64,000 bases of DNA from DASYTH01 sp035762905 (GTDB lineage Bacteria > Actinomycetota > Actinomycetes > Mycobacteriales > Pseudonocardiaceae), in the NCBI RefSeq assembly GCF_035762905.1, contig NZ_DASUCC010000061.1, positions 62,001-126,000 of the forward strand, read 5' to 3'. Position 1 is the stretch's first letter. Each line of letters begins with the position of its first letter. The notes beneath the pieces are model-generated. The model ran no database searches. It was not told the origin of the DNA and saw only the letters and a list, made by a program, of their open reading frames with translations. Below are positions 1 through 8,457 of the stretch, one piece after another. Position numbers and translations under genes: made by a program.

Positions 1-767
1 TAGCGCCGGTCGGGCGTCTTGGCCAGTGCCTTGCCCAGCACGGCGTCCAGTGCGGCGGTACCGGTCGGCGGGACCGGGTCGGTCCGGTGGGACATCAGCA
101 CCGCGACGAGGTCGTCGCCACGGAACGGGCGCCGGCCGGTCAGCGCCTCGTAGGCCACGCAGGCCAGCGAGTACTGGTCGGCCGCCGGTCCGGTCCTGGC
201 CGGGTCGACCTGCTCCGGCGCCATGTAGAACGCCGTGCCCAGCGCCGTGGCGGTCACGTCGCCGGCCGCGCGCACGGACACCGCGATGCCGAAGTCACCC
301 AGCCAGGCCCGGCGTGGATCTCCGCACTCCAGCAGGATGTTGGCCGGTTTGACGTCGCGGTGCACGATCCCGGCGGCGTGCGCGTGGTCCAGTGCGGGTC
401 CGATCCGGTCGAGCACGGCGAGCAGGTCCGGTGGCGGCATCGGGCCATGGGCCAGCACCCGGTCCAGCCCGATGCCGTCGATCATCCGCATCGCGAGGAA
501 ATGCAGACCGTCGACCGCGCCGGATTGGTAGACGTCGACGATGGCCGGATGATCGAGCGCGGCCGCGCTGCGCCCCTCGCGGTCGAACCGGCGGGCGGCG
601 TCCGGGCTTCTGGCCACCACCGGATCCAGCACCTTCAGCGCCACCGGGCGGTCGAGCGACAGTTGCCGCGCCCGGTACACCCAGCCGAACGCGCCCCGAC
701 CGAGCAGGTCCTCGACCTGGTAGCCGCCGAAGGCCCGGCCGGTCAGGTCAAGGTCCACCACCGGCAT
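1..767 (-). CDS. Ser/Thr protein kinase, catalytic domain (cut by window start)
   Basis: This is the N-terminal 255 residues of a bacterial Hanks-type (PknB-like) kinase that starts with ATG at 767 and runs out of the window. Near the start are the glycine loop GRGAFGWVY and the invariant lysine in PVALKVL. In the catalytic core are the HRD motif VHRDVKPANILL, the DFG motif (WLGDFGI) and the APE-like MAPEQ. The kinase fold is therefore almost complete; any membrane segment or sensor domain lies outside the window. It is divergent from the large regulator at 802, with only 34 bases between the start codons; a TTGCGCAA palindrome at 774-781 lies in that gap. A link with the peptide cluster is not shown and it is probably flanking. 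Confidence 0.93.
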   Translation of the reverse strand, partial: MPVVDLDLTGRAFGGYQVEDLLGRGAFGWVYRARQLSLDRPVALKVLDPVVARSPDAARRFDREGRSAAALDHPAIVDVYQSGAVDGLHFLAMRMIDGIGLDRVLAHGPMPPPDLLAVLDRIGPALDHAHAAGIVHRDVKPANILLECGDPRRAWLGDFGIAVSVRAAGDVTATALGTAFYMAPEQVDPARTGPAADQYSLACVAYEALTGRRPFRGDDLVAVLMSHRTDPVPPTGTAALDAVLGKALAKTPDRR

Positions 768-801
768 ATCCTATTGCGCAACTTGCGGGCGGGAGGGGCG
801 A

Positions 802-3315
802 ATGGCGCGGCGGCCACGGTTTCCCACCGCGCTGCCCAGACCCCGTCTGCTCGGCCACCAGGTGCCGTGCCTGGTGCTGGTGGCACCTGCCGGCGGCGGG
901 AAAACCGTGCTGGCCGCCCAGTTCGCCGACACCGTGCCGGGTTCCACGCGGGTGGTGTGGCTGCGCCCGAGCACCCCGGGAACGTCGGCCGGTGCCCTGG
1001 TCGCCGCGGCGCGGACGAGCCTGGGTGCCGAACCGGCCGGGCCGGCCGCCGATCCGGCGGTGCACGCCGAGGCGCTGCTGGCCGCGGCGGCGGGCGATCC
1101 GATGCTGCTCGTGGTCGACGACGCCGACCGGGCCGACGCCGCCGATCTCGCCCGCTGGCTGGCTGAAACCGTGCCACTGCTGGATTCCGGCAGCGCGGTG
1201 CTGGTGTGCGCCCGGGACCGGCCGGCCGGACTGCTCGGCCGGCTTGGCACCGCCGCGCGACTCGTCGACGCCGCCATGCTGGCCTTCACCGTGGCCGAGG
1301 TCGGCGCGTTGCTCGAGCGGACGGGCGCCGACCCCGACGAGGCGGAGACGCTGCACACGGCCACCGGCGGCTGGCCGGCGGCGGTGGCCGCGGCCGCCGC
1401 AAAGGGCGGTCCGCTCGGAGCGGTCGGCACCGGCCAGGCGCTGGCCGAGGCGCTCGGCGTGGCCGTTGCCGATGACCCGGGCTGCCGCGCCGCGCTCGAC
1501 CTGCTCGCCCTGGCCGGTGCGATCCCGGCGGAGGTGTTGGACCGGCTGGTCAGCGACGCCGCGGCGCGGCGCCTGGCCGAACGCACACCGTTGGTACAGA
1601 CCGAAAGCGGGCGGCTGCGACTCGCCGACCCGGCCCGCGCGGCCTGGCTGGCCGGCACCCGGGTGGCACCGGCGACGGTAGCCGCCCTCGCTGACGCGCT
1701 CGCCGGCGCCGACCCGGCCACCGCCGTGGATCTGCTGCTCGACTGCGGCCGGCCGGACCGGGCCGCCGACGTGCTCGCTGAGGCGGTCGGTCGGTTGCCG
1801 GTGTCCTGGGTGCGGCCGCGCCTCTACCGGTTGCCGGCGCAGCTGCGCCGGTCGCTGCCGCCGGCCCTGTCCGCGGTCGCCGCCACCGTGGACCTGGACT
1901 CGGCCATCGCGCACGCCGAACGGGCCCTGGCCATGGCGGTCACCCCGGCAGCCCAGGCGGCGGCCCGGTTCGCACTCGGCTCGGCGCTGGCCCACAGCGG
2001 CGACCTGGACAACGCCGCGGCCGAGCTGGCCGCCGCCCGCAGGGGCGCGACGGATCCGCGCATGGCGCAGGCCGTGGACTCCTGGCTCGGTCTGGTCCGG
2101 CTCTGGCTCGGCGACGTGATCGGAGCGGAGGCGGCGGTGTCCGGCGGGCCCCGCACCGTGCTCGCCTGCTGGGTGCGCTGCGAGTGTGCGCTCGAGCGGG
2201 GCAACCTGCGGGAGGCCCGCGCGGCGGCGCAGGACGCGCAGGAGTTGGCCGGCGCCGATCTCGGGCCGGCCGTCGGGGATGCGTTGCTGGCCAAGGTGGC
2301 GGTGTACGAGGCCGGCCGACCGGATCCGGCGGCCCCCGCGGCCGCCACCGCCGAACGGGCCTACCGGGCGGCAACCGGGCGCGGCGGGCTGGAGCTGCTG
2401 GCCGCGGCCGGCGTGCACGCCTGGTTTCTGCTGGCCGCCGGCCGGGTCGGCGAGGCGGTGAGCGTGGCCGACGCGCTGCGGCGCACGGTCGGGCGGCAGG
2501 ACGCGGCCAGCCGTCTGCAGGCCGCGTTGCTGCGCCTGGCCGCCGCCGGGTTGGCCGCGGACGACGCGGCGGCCGGGCGCGCGGCGGCCGAGGCGTCGAC
2601 GTTGCGCCGCCTCGGTTTCGCGCTGCTCGAGGCGCAAGCCCGGCGGTTCACCCCGGGACTGGTCGGCAGCGAGCGCGGCCTGCGGGTCCGGCTGATGGGC
2701 GCGGCCGAGATCGAGGTGAACGGCCGAATCCTGCCGGCAAACGCCTGGCGCAGCCGCAAAGCACGCGAGGCGCTGCTCGCCCTCGCCGCGGCCGGCCCGC
2801 GCGGGCTGCGGCGCGAGGAGTTGGTCGAGCGGCTGTGGCCGGGGCGGGAACCGGGACGCGGGCGCACCCTGCTGCGCACCGCGCTGGCCGAATTGCGCCG
2901 GGTGCTCGAGCCGGAGCGGCCGCCGGGGGAGCCGTCGGCGTACCTGCGGGCCGACCGCGATCGGGTCCACGTGCGCGCCGAGGTCGATGTGGCCGACGCG
3001 CGCGAGCATGTGCTCGCCGGGCGGTTCGAGCAGGCACTGGCCCTGCTTGGTGCCGACGTCGCGGCCGGTGAGCCGGACCTCGCGGCGTTGGCGGACGTTC
3101 GCGCCGAGGCCGACGAGCTGCGGCTGCGCGCGGCCGGCCGGATCACCGGCGACGCCGGCCGGCCGGTCGAACAGCGGGCCGCGGCCTACGAATCCGTGCT
3201 CGCCGCGCAGCCATGGCGGCACGACCTGGCCGAGGAACTGGTGGCCCTGTGGTGGCGAGCAGGCGACGCGACCCGCGCCCGGGCGGCCGACCGGCACTAC
3301 CTGGGCCGGGGGTGA
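802..3315 (+). CDS. Large transcriptional regulator: P-loop ATPase with C-terminal BTAD (SARP-type) DNA-binding domain
   Basis: 837 residues. The N-terminus carries a Walker A motif (APAGGGKT, about residues 28-35) and a Walker B-like stretch (MLLVVDDAD, about 100), as in MalT-type STAND ATPases. A GGWPAAV motif typical of that family follows near residue 190. The middle is alanine-rich and helical, probably TPR-like. The last 200 residues hold an OmpR-type winged helix (VRLMGAAEIEVNGR through the WPGREPGRGRTLLRT segment) and then a bacterial transcriptional activator (BTAD) helical repeat region. The domain order is unusual: in most SARP proteins the winged helix is N-terminal, whereas here it is at the C-terminus. 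The ATG at 802 follows GGGAGGGG at good spacing. It could control the peptide cluster or flanking genes; position alone does not decide. Confidence 0.85.
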   Translation: MARRPRFPTALPRPRLLGHQVPCLVLVAPAGGGKTVLAAQFADTVPGSTRVVWLRPSTPGTSAGALVAAARTSLGAEPAGPAADPAVHAEALLAAAAGDPMLLVVDDADRADAADLARWLAETVPLLDSGSAVLVCARDRPAGLLGRLGTAARLVDAAMLAFTVAEVGALLERTGADPDEAETLHTATGGWPAAVAAAAAKGGPLGAVGTGQALAEALGVAVADDPGCRAALDLLALAGAIPAEVLDRLVSDAAARRLAERTPLVQTESGRLRLADPARAAWLAGTRVAPATVAALADALAGADPATAVDLLLDCGRPDRAADVLAEAVGRLPVSWVRPRLYRLPAQLRRSLPPALSAVAATVDLDSAIAHAERALAMAVTPAAQAAARFALGSALAHSGDLDNAAAELAAARRGATDPRMAQAVDSWLGLVRLWLGDVIGAEAAVSGGPRTVLACWVRCECALERGNLREARAAAQDAQELAGADLGPAVGDALLAKVAVYEAGRPDPAAPAAATAERAYRAATGRGGLELLAAAGVHAWFLLAAGRVGEAVSVADALRRTVGRQDAASRLQAALLRLAAAGLAADDAAAGRAAAEASTLRRLGFALLEAQARRFTPGLVGSERGLRVRLMGAAEIEVNGRILPANAWRSRKAREALLALAAAGPRGLRREELVERLWPGREPGRGRTLLRTALAELRRVLEPERPPGEPSAYLRADRDRVHVRAEVDVADAREHVLAGRFEQALALLGADVAAGEPDLAALADVRAEADELRLRAAGRITGDAGRPVEQRAAAYESVLAAQPWRHDLAEELVALWWRAGDATRARAADRHYLGRG

Positions 3316-3404
3316 CCGGTGCTTTCACGGTTGGTTCGCGCCGCGGCCGGAAGCTGTGCACCGTCCGGCCGGACTGGACCGGCCGCATGCCACGGAGGAG
3401 TGCG

Positions 3405-3920
3405 ATGAGGATCAAGCCAAGCGCGGCGCGGGTGGTTGCCACGGCCGTCATGACCACGGCGGCCCTGGCCGTCGCCGGTTGCGAGGGCGGTGGCCAGGCG
3501 GCCGCCCCGCAGACGGTGACCGTCGTCGAGGACCAGAATCAGGCCACCGAAGACAATGCGCCGCCGCCCGCGCCGAAGCCGCAGAAGCCCACCACGGACA
3601 ACGGCGGATCCGGTGGCGCCACGGCCTTTCCGGACGACTGGCCGGACGAGGACTTCCCGTTGCCGCCCGGTGTCACCGTCACCCGGGCCAGCAACGCGCG
3701 GGGCATCGGCATCGTGGTGAGCGGCGTGGACACGGTCAAGGCCGCGGACTTCTACCGGGACGCCCTGCCCGCCGCCGGCTACAAGATCACCAAGGACAGC
3801 AGCGTCGGCGTCGGTGGCGTCGGCATCGTCGGAATGACGTTCACCGGTCACGGTTTCCACGGCGAACTCGCCGCATTCGCCGGCGCCAACAACGCCGTCA
3901 TGATCAGCCTGGACAGGTAG
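3405..3920 (+). CDS. Small secreted lipoprotein, function unknown
   Basis: 171 residues. The ATG at 3405 is preceded by GGAGGAG-like bases (ACGGAGGAGTGCG). The N-terminus is a lipoprotein signal: a few positive residues, a hydrophobic stretch and the lipobox LAVAGC, so the mature protein should be a lipid-anchored surface protein beginning at that Cys. A Pro/Gly-rich linker (about residues 35-65) leads to a compact domain of about 100 residues that starts near FPDDWPDEDFPLP. I do not recognise the domain. It lies 24 bases before the phospholipase D-like gene on the same strand, so the two may be co-transcribed. Confidence 0.8.
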   Translation: MRIKPSAARVVATAVMTTAALAVAGCEGGGQAAAPQTVTVVEDQNQATEDNAPPPAPKPQKPTTDNGGSGGATAFPDDWPDEDFPLPPGVTVTRASNARGIGIVVSGVDTVKAADFYRDALPAAGYKITKDSSVGVGGVGIVGMTFTGHGFHGELAAFAGANNAVMISLDR

Positions 3921-3944
3921 TCCGGCCGAGGAGAAGCTAGCAGC

Positions 3945-5207
3945 ATGCGTCGTGTGCTGCTCGCCGGCCTGGTATCGGTCCTGGCGATGCTTCCCGGACC
4001 CGTGCCTTCTGCGGCCGCGCCGGCCGCGATCTGGGCCGATCCCTGCCAGATGCTGGGTACCGCCAAGGTGGTGTCCTGCTTCAGCGATCCGCTGACCGGC
4101 CCGGACGTCAGCAGCCGGATCGTGCAGAGCCTCGGCGCACTGGTGGCGTCGGCGCGGCCGGGCGACACGATCAAGATCATGATGTATCACTGGCGCGACG
4201 GCGTCTGGCCGGAGCGGCTGGCCGCCGAGGTGGTCGCCGCCTACCGCGCGGGCGTGCACGTCGAGGTCATGCTCGACGAGCAGTCCCGGGGCTTCCGCCC
4301 GATCGCCACGTTGCGCGCCGCGGGTGTCCCGTTGCTGGTGTGCGACGACGAGGAAGGCGCCGCGGACGGCCAGGACGACTGCGTGATGGTCGAGGACGGG
4401 CCGTACGGCGACAACGAACATCTCCCGATGAACCACGGCAAGCTGTTCCTCTTCGAGCTGGGCGGCGTGCCGGTCGTGGCCGCCGGGTCCAGCAACCTGA
4501 CCGCCTGGGACTACGAGACCGCCTGGAACGACTTCGTCCGCATCCGCGGTGACCGGGCGCTGCACACCTTCTTCACCGAGTTCTTCGACCGCGCCTGGGC
4601 GGACGACTGGATGGGCTGGGACACCAATGCCGAGCGCGACCGCGCCGGAGACCCGGTCAGCGGCGGCGACCTGCCGGAACGAGGCTGGGTCTACCCGAGG
4701 CTGGAGCCCGGTGATCCGATCGCCGGGCAACTGGCCAACACCACCGCATGCCATGCCGACGGGGATGGCGACGGCGACTGGGACAAGCGGGTGTGGGTGG
4801 CGATCTCGATCTGGAACGAGAACACCCGCACCGGGATCCTCGACGAGCTCGACCGGCTCGACGCCGCCGGATGCAGTGTCCGGGTGCTGATCGCCGACGG
4901 CGTCTCCCGACCGTGGCTGCAGACGCTGCGGCAACGGCTCAGTGGCGATCCCGCGGCGTCGGACAAGGTGCGGGTGGTCTGTCACCTGCACCACAAGTTC
5001 ATCGTGATCGACGCCCGGTACGACGGCGCGTACCGCGAGGTGGTGCTCACCGGCTCACACATCTACGCCACCGGAAGCCTGCGCAACAGCGTCGAGCTCA
5101 ACGTCCGGGTCGGCGGGAACGACAATGTCGACAACGGTGTCGTGGTCGACTACATCAACCGCTTCCAACGCCTCTACGACTACGCACCCACCGACGCCTG
5201 CGACTGA
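3945..5207 (+). CDS. Secreted phospholipase D-superfamily protein
   Basis: 420 residues. A Sec signal peptide (RRVLLAGLVSVLAMLPG, cleavage probably after the SAAAPA region) precedes two HKD-type catalytic motifs. The second, near residue 350, is canonical: HHKFIVID followed by VLTGSHIYATGS. The first, near residue 164, reads NHGKLFLFE followed by AGSSNLT, so the usual Asp of HxKxxxxD is Glu. The superfamily cleaves phosphodiesters through a covalent phospho-histidine. The substrate could be phospholipid or nucleic acid, and the sequence does not show which. Predicted to act outside the cell. It ends before a 357-base gap that separates it from the peptide cluster. Confidence 0.88.
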   Translation: MRRVLLAGLVSVLAMLPGPVPSAAAPAAIWADPCQMLGTAKVVSCFSDPLTGPDVSSRIVQSLGALVASARPGDTIKIMMYHWRDGVWPERLAAEVVAAYRAGVHVEVMLDEQSRGFRPIATLRAAGVPLLVCDDEEGAADGQDDCVMVEDGPYGDNEHLPMNHGKLFLFELGGVPVVAAGSSNLTAWDYETAWNDFVRIRGDRALHTFFTEFFDRAWADDWMGWDTNAERDRAGDPVSGGDLPERGWVYPRLEPGDPIAGQLANTTACHADGDGDGDWDKRVWVAISIWNENTRTGILDELDRLDAAGCSVRVLIADGVSRPWLQTLRQRLSGDPAASDKVRVVCHLHHKFIVIDARYDGAYREVVLTGSHIYATGSLRNSVELNVRVGGNDNVDNGVVVDYINRFQRLYDYAPTDACD

Positions 5208-5564
5208 CGACCCGGGCGCGGGTGAATTGGCGGTGGAGGAGATCGGCGAACGGCGTAGACCGCATCGTCGTAGCCGCTGATCCGGATTCGTCCAAGGTGG
5301 CGCCGGCTCCGTCGGTATCGAACGGTCCGGAACTTGATGTCTGGAGCAGTCGAGTTGCCGGGTTGTGAAGCGGCGGTTCTCGCCGGGCGGACCCGCGGTA
5401 CACGATTGCGGCCGTTCCGAGAGTGCGCGGCGTCACCAACCGGCCCGCGTGGACGCTCGGAACTTTGTTCTTCCCAGACAAAGCGATGGAGTGGTCAAGT
5501 TGGGGACCGGCGAGTGGTGGACGGCTCCGCTCAAGCGGGCGGGATGCCGAAGAGGACAATCACG
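5208..5564. other. Intergenic gap before the NRPS cluster; likely holds the promoter of the Dab aminotransferase operon
   Basis: 357 bases without a convincing gene. Just after the phospholipase D stop codon there is a small hairpin (ACCCG at 5210-5214, CGGGT at 5219-5223, 4-base loop) with no U-tract, a weak terminator candidate at best. At 5463-5483 there is an inverted repeat (see separate entry). The rest is less coding-like than its surroundings. In-frame ATGs upstream of 5565 would extend the aminotransferase N-terminus with low-complexity sequence unlike the family, so I treat this stretch as non-coding regulatory DNA. Confidence 0.6.
5463..5483. promoter_or_regulatory. Inverted repeat, candidate operator upstream of the Dab aminotransferase
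   Basis: CTTTGT (5463-5468) and ACAAAG (5478-5483) are perfect inverted arms around a 9-base spacer. The site lies about 80 bases upstream of the GTG start at 5565, in locally AT-richer sequence. It could be a repressor or activator site, or chance. No known regulator binding site was recognised. Confidence 0.3.
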
Positions 5565-6977
5565 GTGAACCCGATCATCCGCACCCAGATCCCGGGCCCG
5601 CGCAGTCGGGAGTACCTGGGTCGCCAGGCCCGGTTCGAGTCGAGCGCCCGCACCTACCCGCGCAACCTGCCGATCGCGGTGCGCCGTGCTTCCGGCAGCT
5701 TTCTGGAGGATGTGGACGGCAACGTCTTCATCGACTTCCTGGCCGGCGCGGGAGTGCTCTCGCTCGGCCACGGGCATCCCGAGATCGTCCGGGTGGTCGC
5801 CGAACAACTGGGCGAGTACGTGCACGGGTTGGACTTTCCGACACCGGTGAAGGATGTGTTCACCCGGCGGCAGTTGGACATGCTGCCCGCGGGTATGCGT
5901 GACCGCATGAAGATCCACTTCTGTGGGCCGACCGGCGCCAACGGCGTGGAGGCCGCGATCAAACTGGCCAAGATGGCCACCGGTCGAGGCGACGTCGCGG
6001 CGTTCCACGGTGCGTTCCACGGCAGCACGGCGGGTGCGATGGCGGTCAGCGGAAGCCGCTATCCCAAGGACGTGGTGGCCAATGGGATGCCGGGGGTGCA
6101 CTTCTTCCCGTACCCCGGCTGCGGTCGTTGCCCGCTCGGGCTGACCCCGGACACCTGCGACACGAACTGCGCGACCTATCTCGAACGGGTGCTGACCGAC
6201 GACATGAGCGGCATCGCCCACCCGGCCGCGGTGCTGATCGAGCTGGTGCAGGGTGAGGGCGGGGGCATCCCCGCCCGGCCGGAATTCGTCCGGCGGCTAC
6301 GGGAAATCACCACGCGGCTGGAGATCCCGCTGATCGTGGACGAGGTGCAGACCGGATGCGGCCGCACCGGCACCTGGTTCGCGTTCGAGCGCTTCGGTAT
6401 CGAACCGGACATCGTGGTGGCGTCGAAGGCGTTGAGCGGCATCGGCCTGCCGGTCTCGATGATCATCTATGACCGGGCGATGGACCGCTGGGCGCCGGGC
6501 GCGCACATCGGCACGTTCCGTGGCAACCAGCTCGCGTTCGCCGCCGGGGTGGCCGCGCTCGACATCATCGAACGGGACGCCGTGCTCGACAACGTGCTGG
6601 CCCGCGAGGCGCAGCTGTCCGCGCGGCTGGCCGAGTTGGCCGAGCGCAGTCCCTGGGTCCGCGAGGTGCGCGGCATGGGTCTGATGTGGGCGGTCGAGCT
6701 CGCCGACCCGGTGACCGGTGCGCCGGCCGGGGAGTTCGCGCGGGACGTTCAGCTGGCCGCGTTGTGCCGAGGGCTGATCGTCGAGCGGGGCGGACGCGGC
6801 GACGCGGTCGTGCGGATGCTCCCGCCGCTGAACGTCGCCGCCGAGGTGGTCGACCTCGCGGCCGACATCCTGACCGCCGCGGTGCTGACCGCCGAGACCG
6901 GCGCCCCTGTCGACGGGGAGGCGGCGGCATGTTCCTCTCCTTCGCCAAGGTCTGTGACGCCGATCGGGACTTCCTGA
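5565..6977 (+). CDS. dat: Diaminobutyrate--2-oxoglutarate aminotransferase (class III, PLP)
   Basis: 470 residues. It is predicted to convert L-aspartate-4-semialdehyde and glutamate to L-2,4-diaminobutyrate, a building block for the NRPSs downstream. The class III fold is complete: GHGHPEIV near the N-terminus, DEVQTGCGRTG before the PLP lysine, and the lysine itself in VVASKALSG (about residue 288). The Cys-rich insertion (PGCGRCPLGLTPDTCDTNC) is typical of the Dab aminotransferase branch and argues against ornithine or GABA transaminases. The start is GTG at 5565, preceded by AGAGGA at 8-base spacing; ATG at 5544 is the alternative. The end overlaps the DapF-like gene by 49 bases, so the two are probably translated together. 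Two A domains in the NRPSs have Dab-type pockets, which fits this role. Confidence 0.88.
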   Translation: MNPIIRTQIPGPRSREYLGRQARFESSARTYPRNLPIAVRRASGSFLEDVDGNVFIDFLAGAGVLSLGHGHPEIVRVVAEQLGEYVHGLDFPTPVKDVFTRRQLDMLPAGMRDRMKIHFCGPTGANGVEAAIKLAKMATGRGDVAAFHGAFHGSTAGAMAVSGSRYPKDVVANGMPGVHFFPYPGCGRCPLGLTPDTCDTNCATYLERVLTDDMSGIAHPAAVLIELVQGEGGGIPARPEFVRRLREITTRLEIPLIVDEVQTGCGRTGTWFAFERFGIEPDIVVASKALSGIGLPVSMIIYDRAMDRWAPGAHIGTFRGNQLAFAAGVAALDIIERDAVLDNVLAREAQLSARLAELAERSPWVREVRGMGLMWAVELADPVTGAPAGEFARDVQLAALCRGLIVERGGRGDAVVRMLPPLNVAAEVVDLAADILTAAVLTAETGAPVDGEAAACSSPSPRSVTPIGTS

Positions 6978-7384
6978 TCGTCCGGGGTACCGGCCGGGAG
7001 CTGGACTGGGCCGCGGTCGCGATGCGGATGTGCCGGCGCCGCACCGGAATCGGCGCCGGAGCGCTGCTGGTGACCAATCGGGTCGGGTACACCGGGTTCC
7101 GGCTCGACGCGTACGGAGTGGACGGACGCCCGCGGCGAACCGACGACCGCGCGGTGCGCAGCGCGGCCGTCGTGCTGCACGAGGACTACGGCGTCAAGGA
7201 GTTGCTGGTGGAGACGCCGGCCGGACGGCGGTGGGTTCGGTTGGCGGTCGACCCGCTGAAGGTGGCGGTCGCCCACCGCTCGTTGTGGGTGTGGGGAGAA
7301 CCCGAGTTGATCTGTACCGGTGAGCTGCGGTGGGCCCGGCGGGCGCCGGAAGGTATGGCGCTCCCCGGGATCCGGTGGGGATGA
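6929..7384 (+). CDS. DapF-like protein: N-terminal lobe only, without the catalytic cysteine
   Basis: 151 residues. The sequence follows the N-terminal half of diaminopimelate epimerase: FLSFAKVCDADRDFLIV matches the family's start, GIGAGALLV matches GIGxDGLL, FRLDAYGVDGR matches the FRIFNADGS segment, and VETPAG matches the end of the lobe. Where DapF has its catalytic CGNG, this protein has RTDDRAVR. The whole second lobe, which holds the other catalytic cysteine, is missing (DapF is about 270-280 residues). It overlaps the aminotransferase end by 49 bases and has a GGGGAGG ribosome site, so it looks like a maintained gene and not debris. Epimerase activity is unlikely. A binding, chaperone or regulatory role toward the Dab enzyme is a guess. 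The family assignment is from reading, not a profile search. Confidence 0.6.
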   Translation: MFLSFAKVCDADRDFLIVRGTGRELDWAAVAMRMCRRRTGIGAGALLVTNRVGYTGFRLDAYGVDGRPRRTDDRAVRSAAVVLHEDYGVKELLVETPAGRRWVRLAVDPLKVAVAHRSLWVWGEPELICTGELRWARRAPEGMALPGIRWG

Positions 7385-7396
7385 TGGGAGTTGTTG

Positions 7397-8437
7397 ATGA
7401 CGAACGGTTTGGATGCTTCGCTCGTGGCGGAGGATGCGCCGCTGGGGGAGCTGATCAGAACCGCAAGGCACCGGCAACGGTTGAGCCAGCGGGCGCTGGC
7501 GGTGAAGTCGGGACTGAGTCTGCGAGCGCTGCGCGAGATCGAACAGGGCCGGGTACGGGTTCCGCGTCAGGACTCCGTCGAGCGGCTGGCCGAGGCACTG
7601 CACGAGTCGCGGCTGCTCGACCATTGCCGTGCCGCGACCGGGGTGGACGGCCGGCTCGAGATCCGGGTGCTCGGCCCGTTCGGGGCGGTCCGCGGCGAGA
7701 CGGCGCTGAAGACCGGCACCCCCAAGCAACAGAGCCTGCTGGCGTTGATGGCGTTGCGGGCCAACCAGACGGTGTCGCACGTGGAGATCGTCAACGTGCT
7801 CTGGGGTGAGGACCCGCCGGACTCGTTCAACCAGCTTGTCCATACCTACATCTCCCGGCTGCGGGCACTGCTGGCACAACACCGTGCCGCGACCGGCAAT
7901 CCGACGATCGTGCGTGGGCCCGCGGGCTACGAGCTGCGGATCGACGTGGCGCAGCTGGATCTGTTGCGATTCCACGAGTTGATCGGCGACGCCGAGGACG
8001 CCCGCGCCGCAGGCGATGCGGAGCTTGAGGAGGAACTGCTGACCGAGGCTGTGGCGCTGTGGCGGGGTCCGGTGCTCGATGGCGCCGGCGAGCCGCTGAC
8101 CAGCCACGTGCTCGCGGTGGAGTACGGGCGGCAGAAACTCGATGCCGTGCTTCGGCTGGCCGACCTGAGGATCGCGGACCGCCGGTTCGAGCAGGCGATC
8201 CGGCGGCTGCGCCCGCTGGTGCACGCCCACCCGGTGCACGAGGGCCTGCACACCCGGCTGATGCTGGGACTGGCCGGATCCGGCCAGCGGGTGGCCGCGC
8301 TCGCCCTGTTCCGGGACCTGGACCGCAGGCTGCGCACGGAGTTCGGCATCGAACCGGGCGCGGACCTGCGCGCCGCGCACATGTCGATCCTGCGCGGCCG
8401 TGGCTTCGTCACCCAACTCGCCGGGCACGGCGGGTGA
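7397..8437 (+). CDS. XRE-SARP fusion transcriptional activator, likely cluster-situated
   Basis: 346 residues from ATG 7397, with GGGAG 6 bases upstream. The N-terminus (about residues 14-70) is a Cro/C1-type helix-turn-helix (LIRTARHRQRLSQRALAVKS). An OmpR-type winged helix follows at about 85-170 (LEIRVLGPFG, SLLALMALRANQTVS, NVLWGEDPPDSFNQLV), and then a BTAD domain to the end (about 185-335, ending in LRTEFGIEPGADL). SARPs activate antibiotic clusters by binding heptamer direct repeats spaced by about 11 bases next to the -35 region. Such a repeat pair is present at 18924-18941 before the first NRPS, so this is the best candidate for the pathway activator. The gene lies 12 bases after the DapF-like stop and its own stop overlaps a possible GTG start of the CoA-transferase. 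Confidence 0.9.
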   Translation: MTNGLDASLVAEDAPLGELIRTARHRQRLSQRALAVKSGLSLRALREIEQGRVRVPRQDSVERLAEALHESRLLDHCRAATGVDGRLEIRVLGPFGAVRGETALKTGTPKQQSLLALMALRANQTVSHVEIVNVLWGEDPPDSFNQLVHTYISRLRALLAQHRAATGNPTIVRGPAGYELRIDVAQLDLLRFHELIGDAEDARAAGDAELEEELLTEAVALWRGPVLDGAGEPLTSHVLAVEYGRQKLDAVLRLADLRIADRRFEQAIRRLRPLVHAHPVHEGLHTRLMLGLAGSGQRVAALALFRDLDRRLRTEFGIEPGADLRAAHMSILRGRGFVTQLAGHGG

Positions 8438-8457
8438 GACAGTTGGGAATACCGCTC

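Noticed and set aside
3213..3404. Earlier start for the lipoprotein gene at 3213
   Set aside because: It would overlap the regulator gene and put 64 residues before the lipoprotein signal peptide; ATG 3405 has a ribosome site and an N-terminal signal.
5210..5223. Hairpin after the phospholipase D gene as a rho-independent terminator
   Set aside because: The stem is only five pairs and there is no U-tract.
5334..5564. N-terminal extension of the Dab aminotransferase from upstream ATGs
   Set aside because: The extra residues have no family match and would fill the only long intergenic gap. GTG 5565 has a proper ribosome site.
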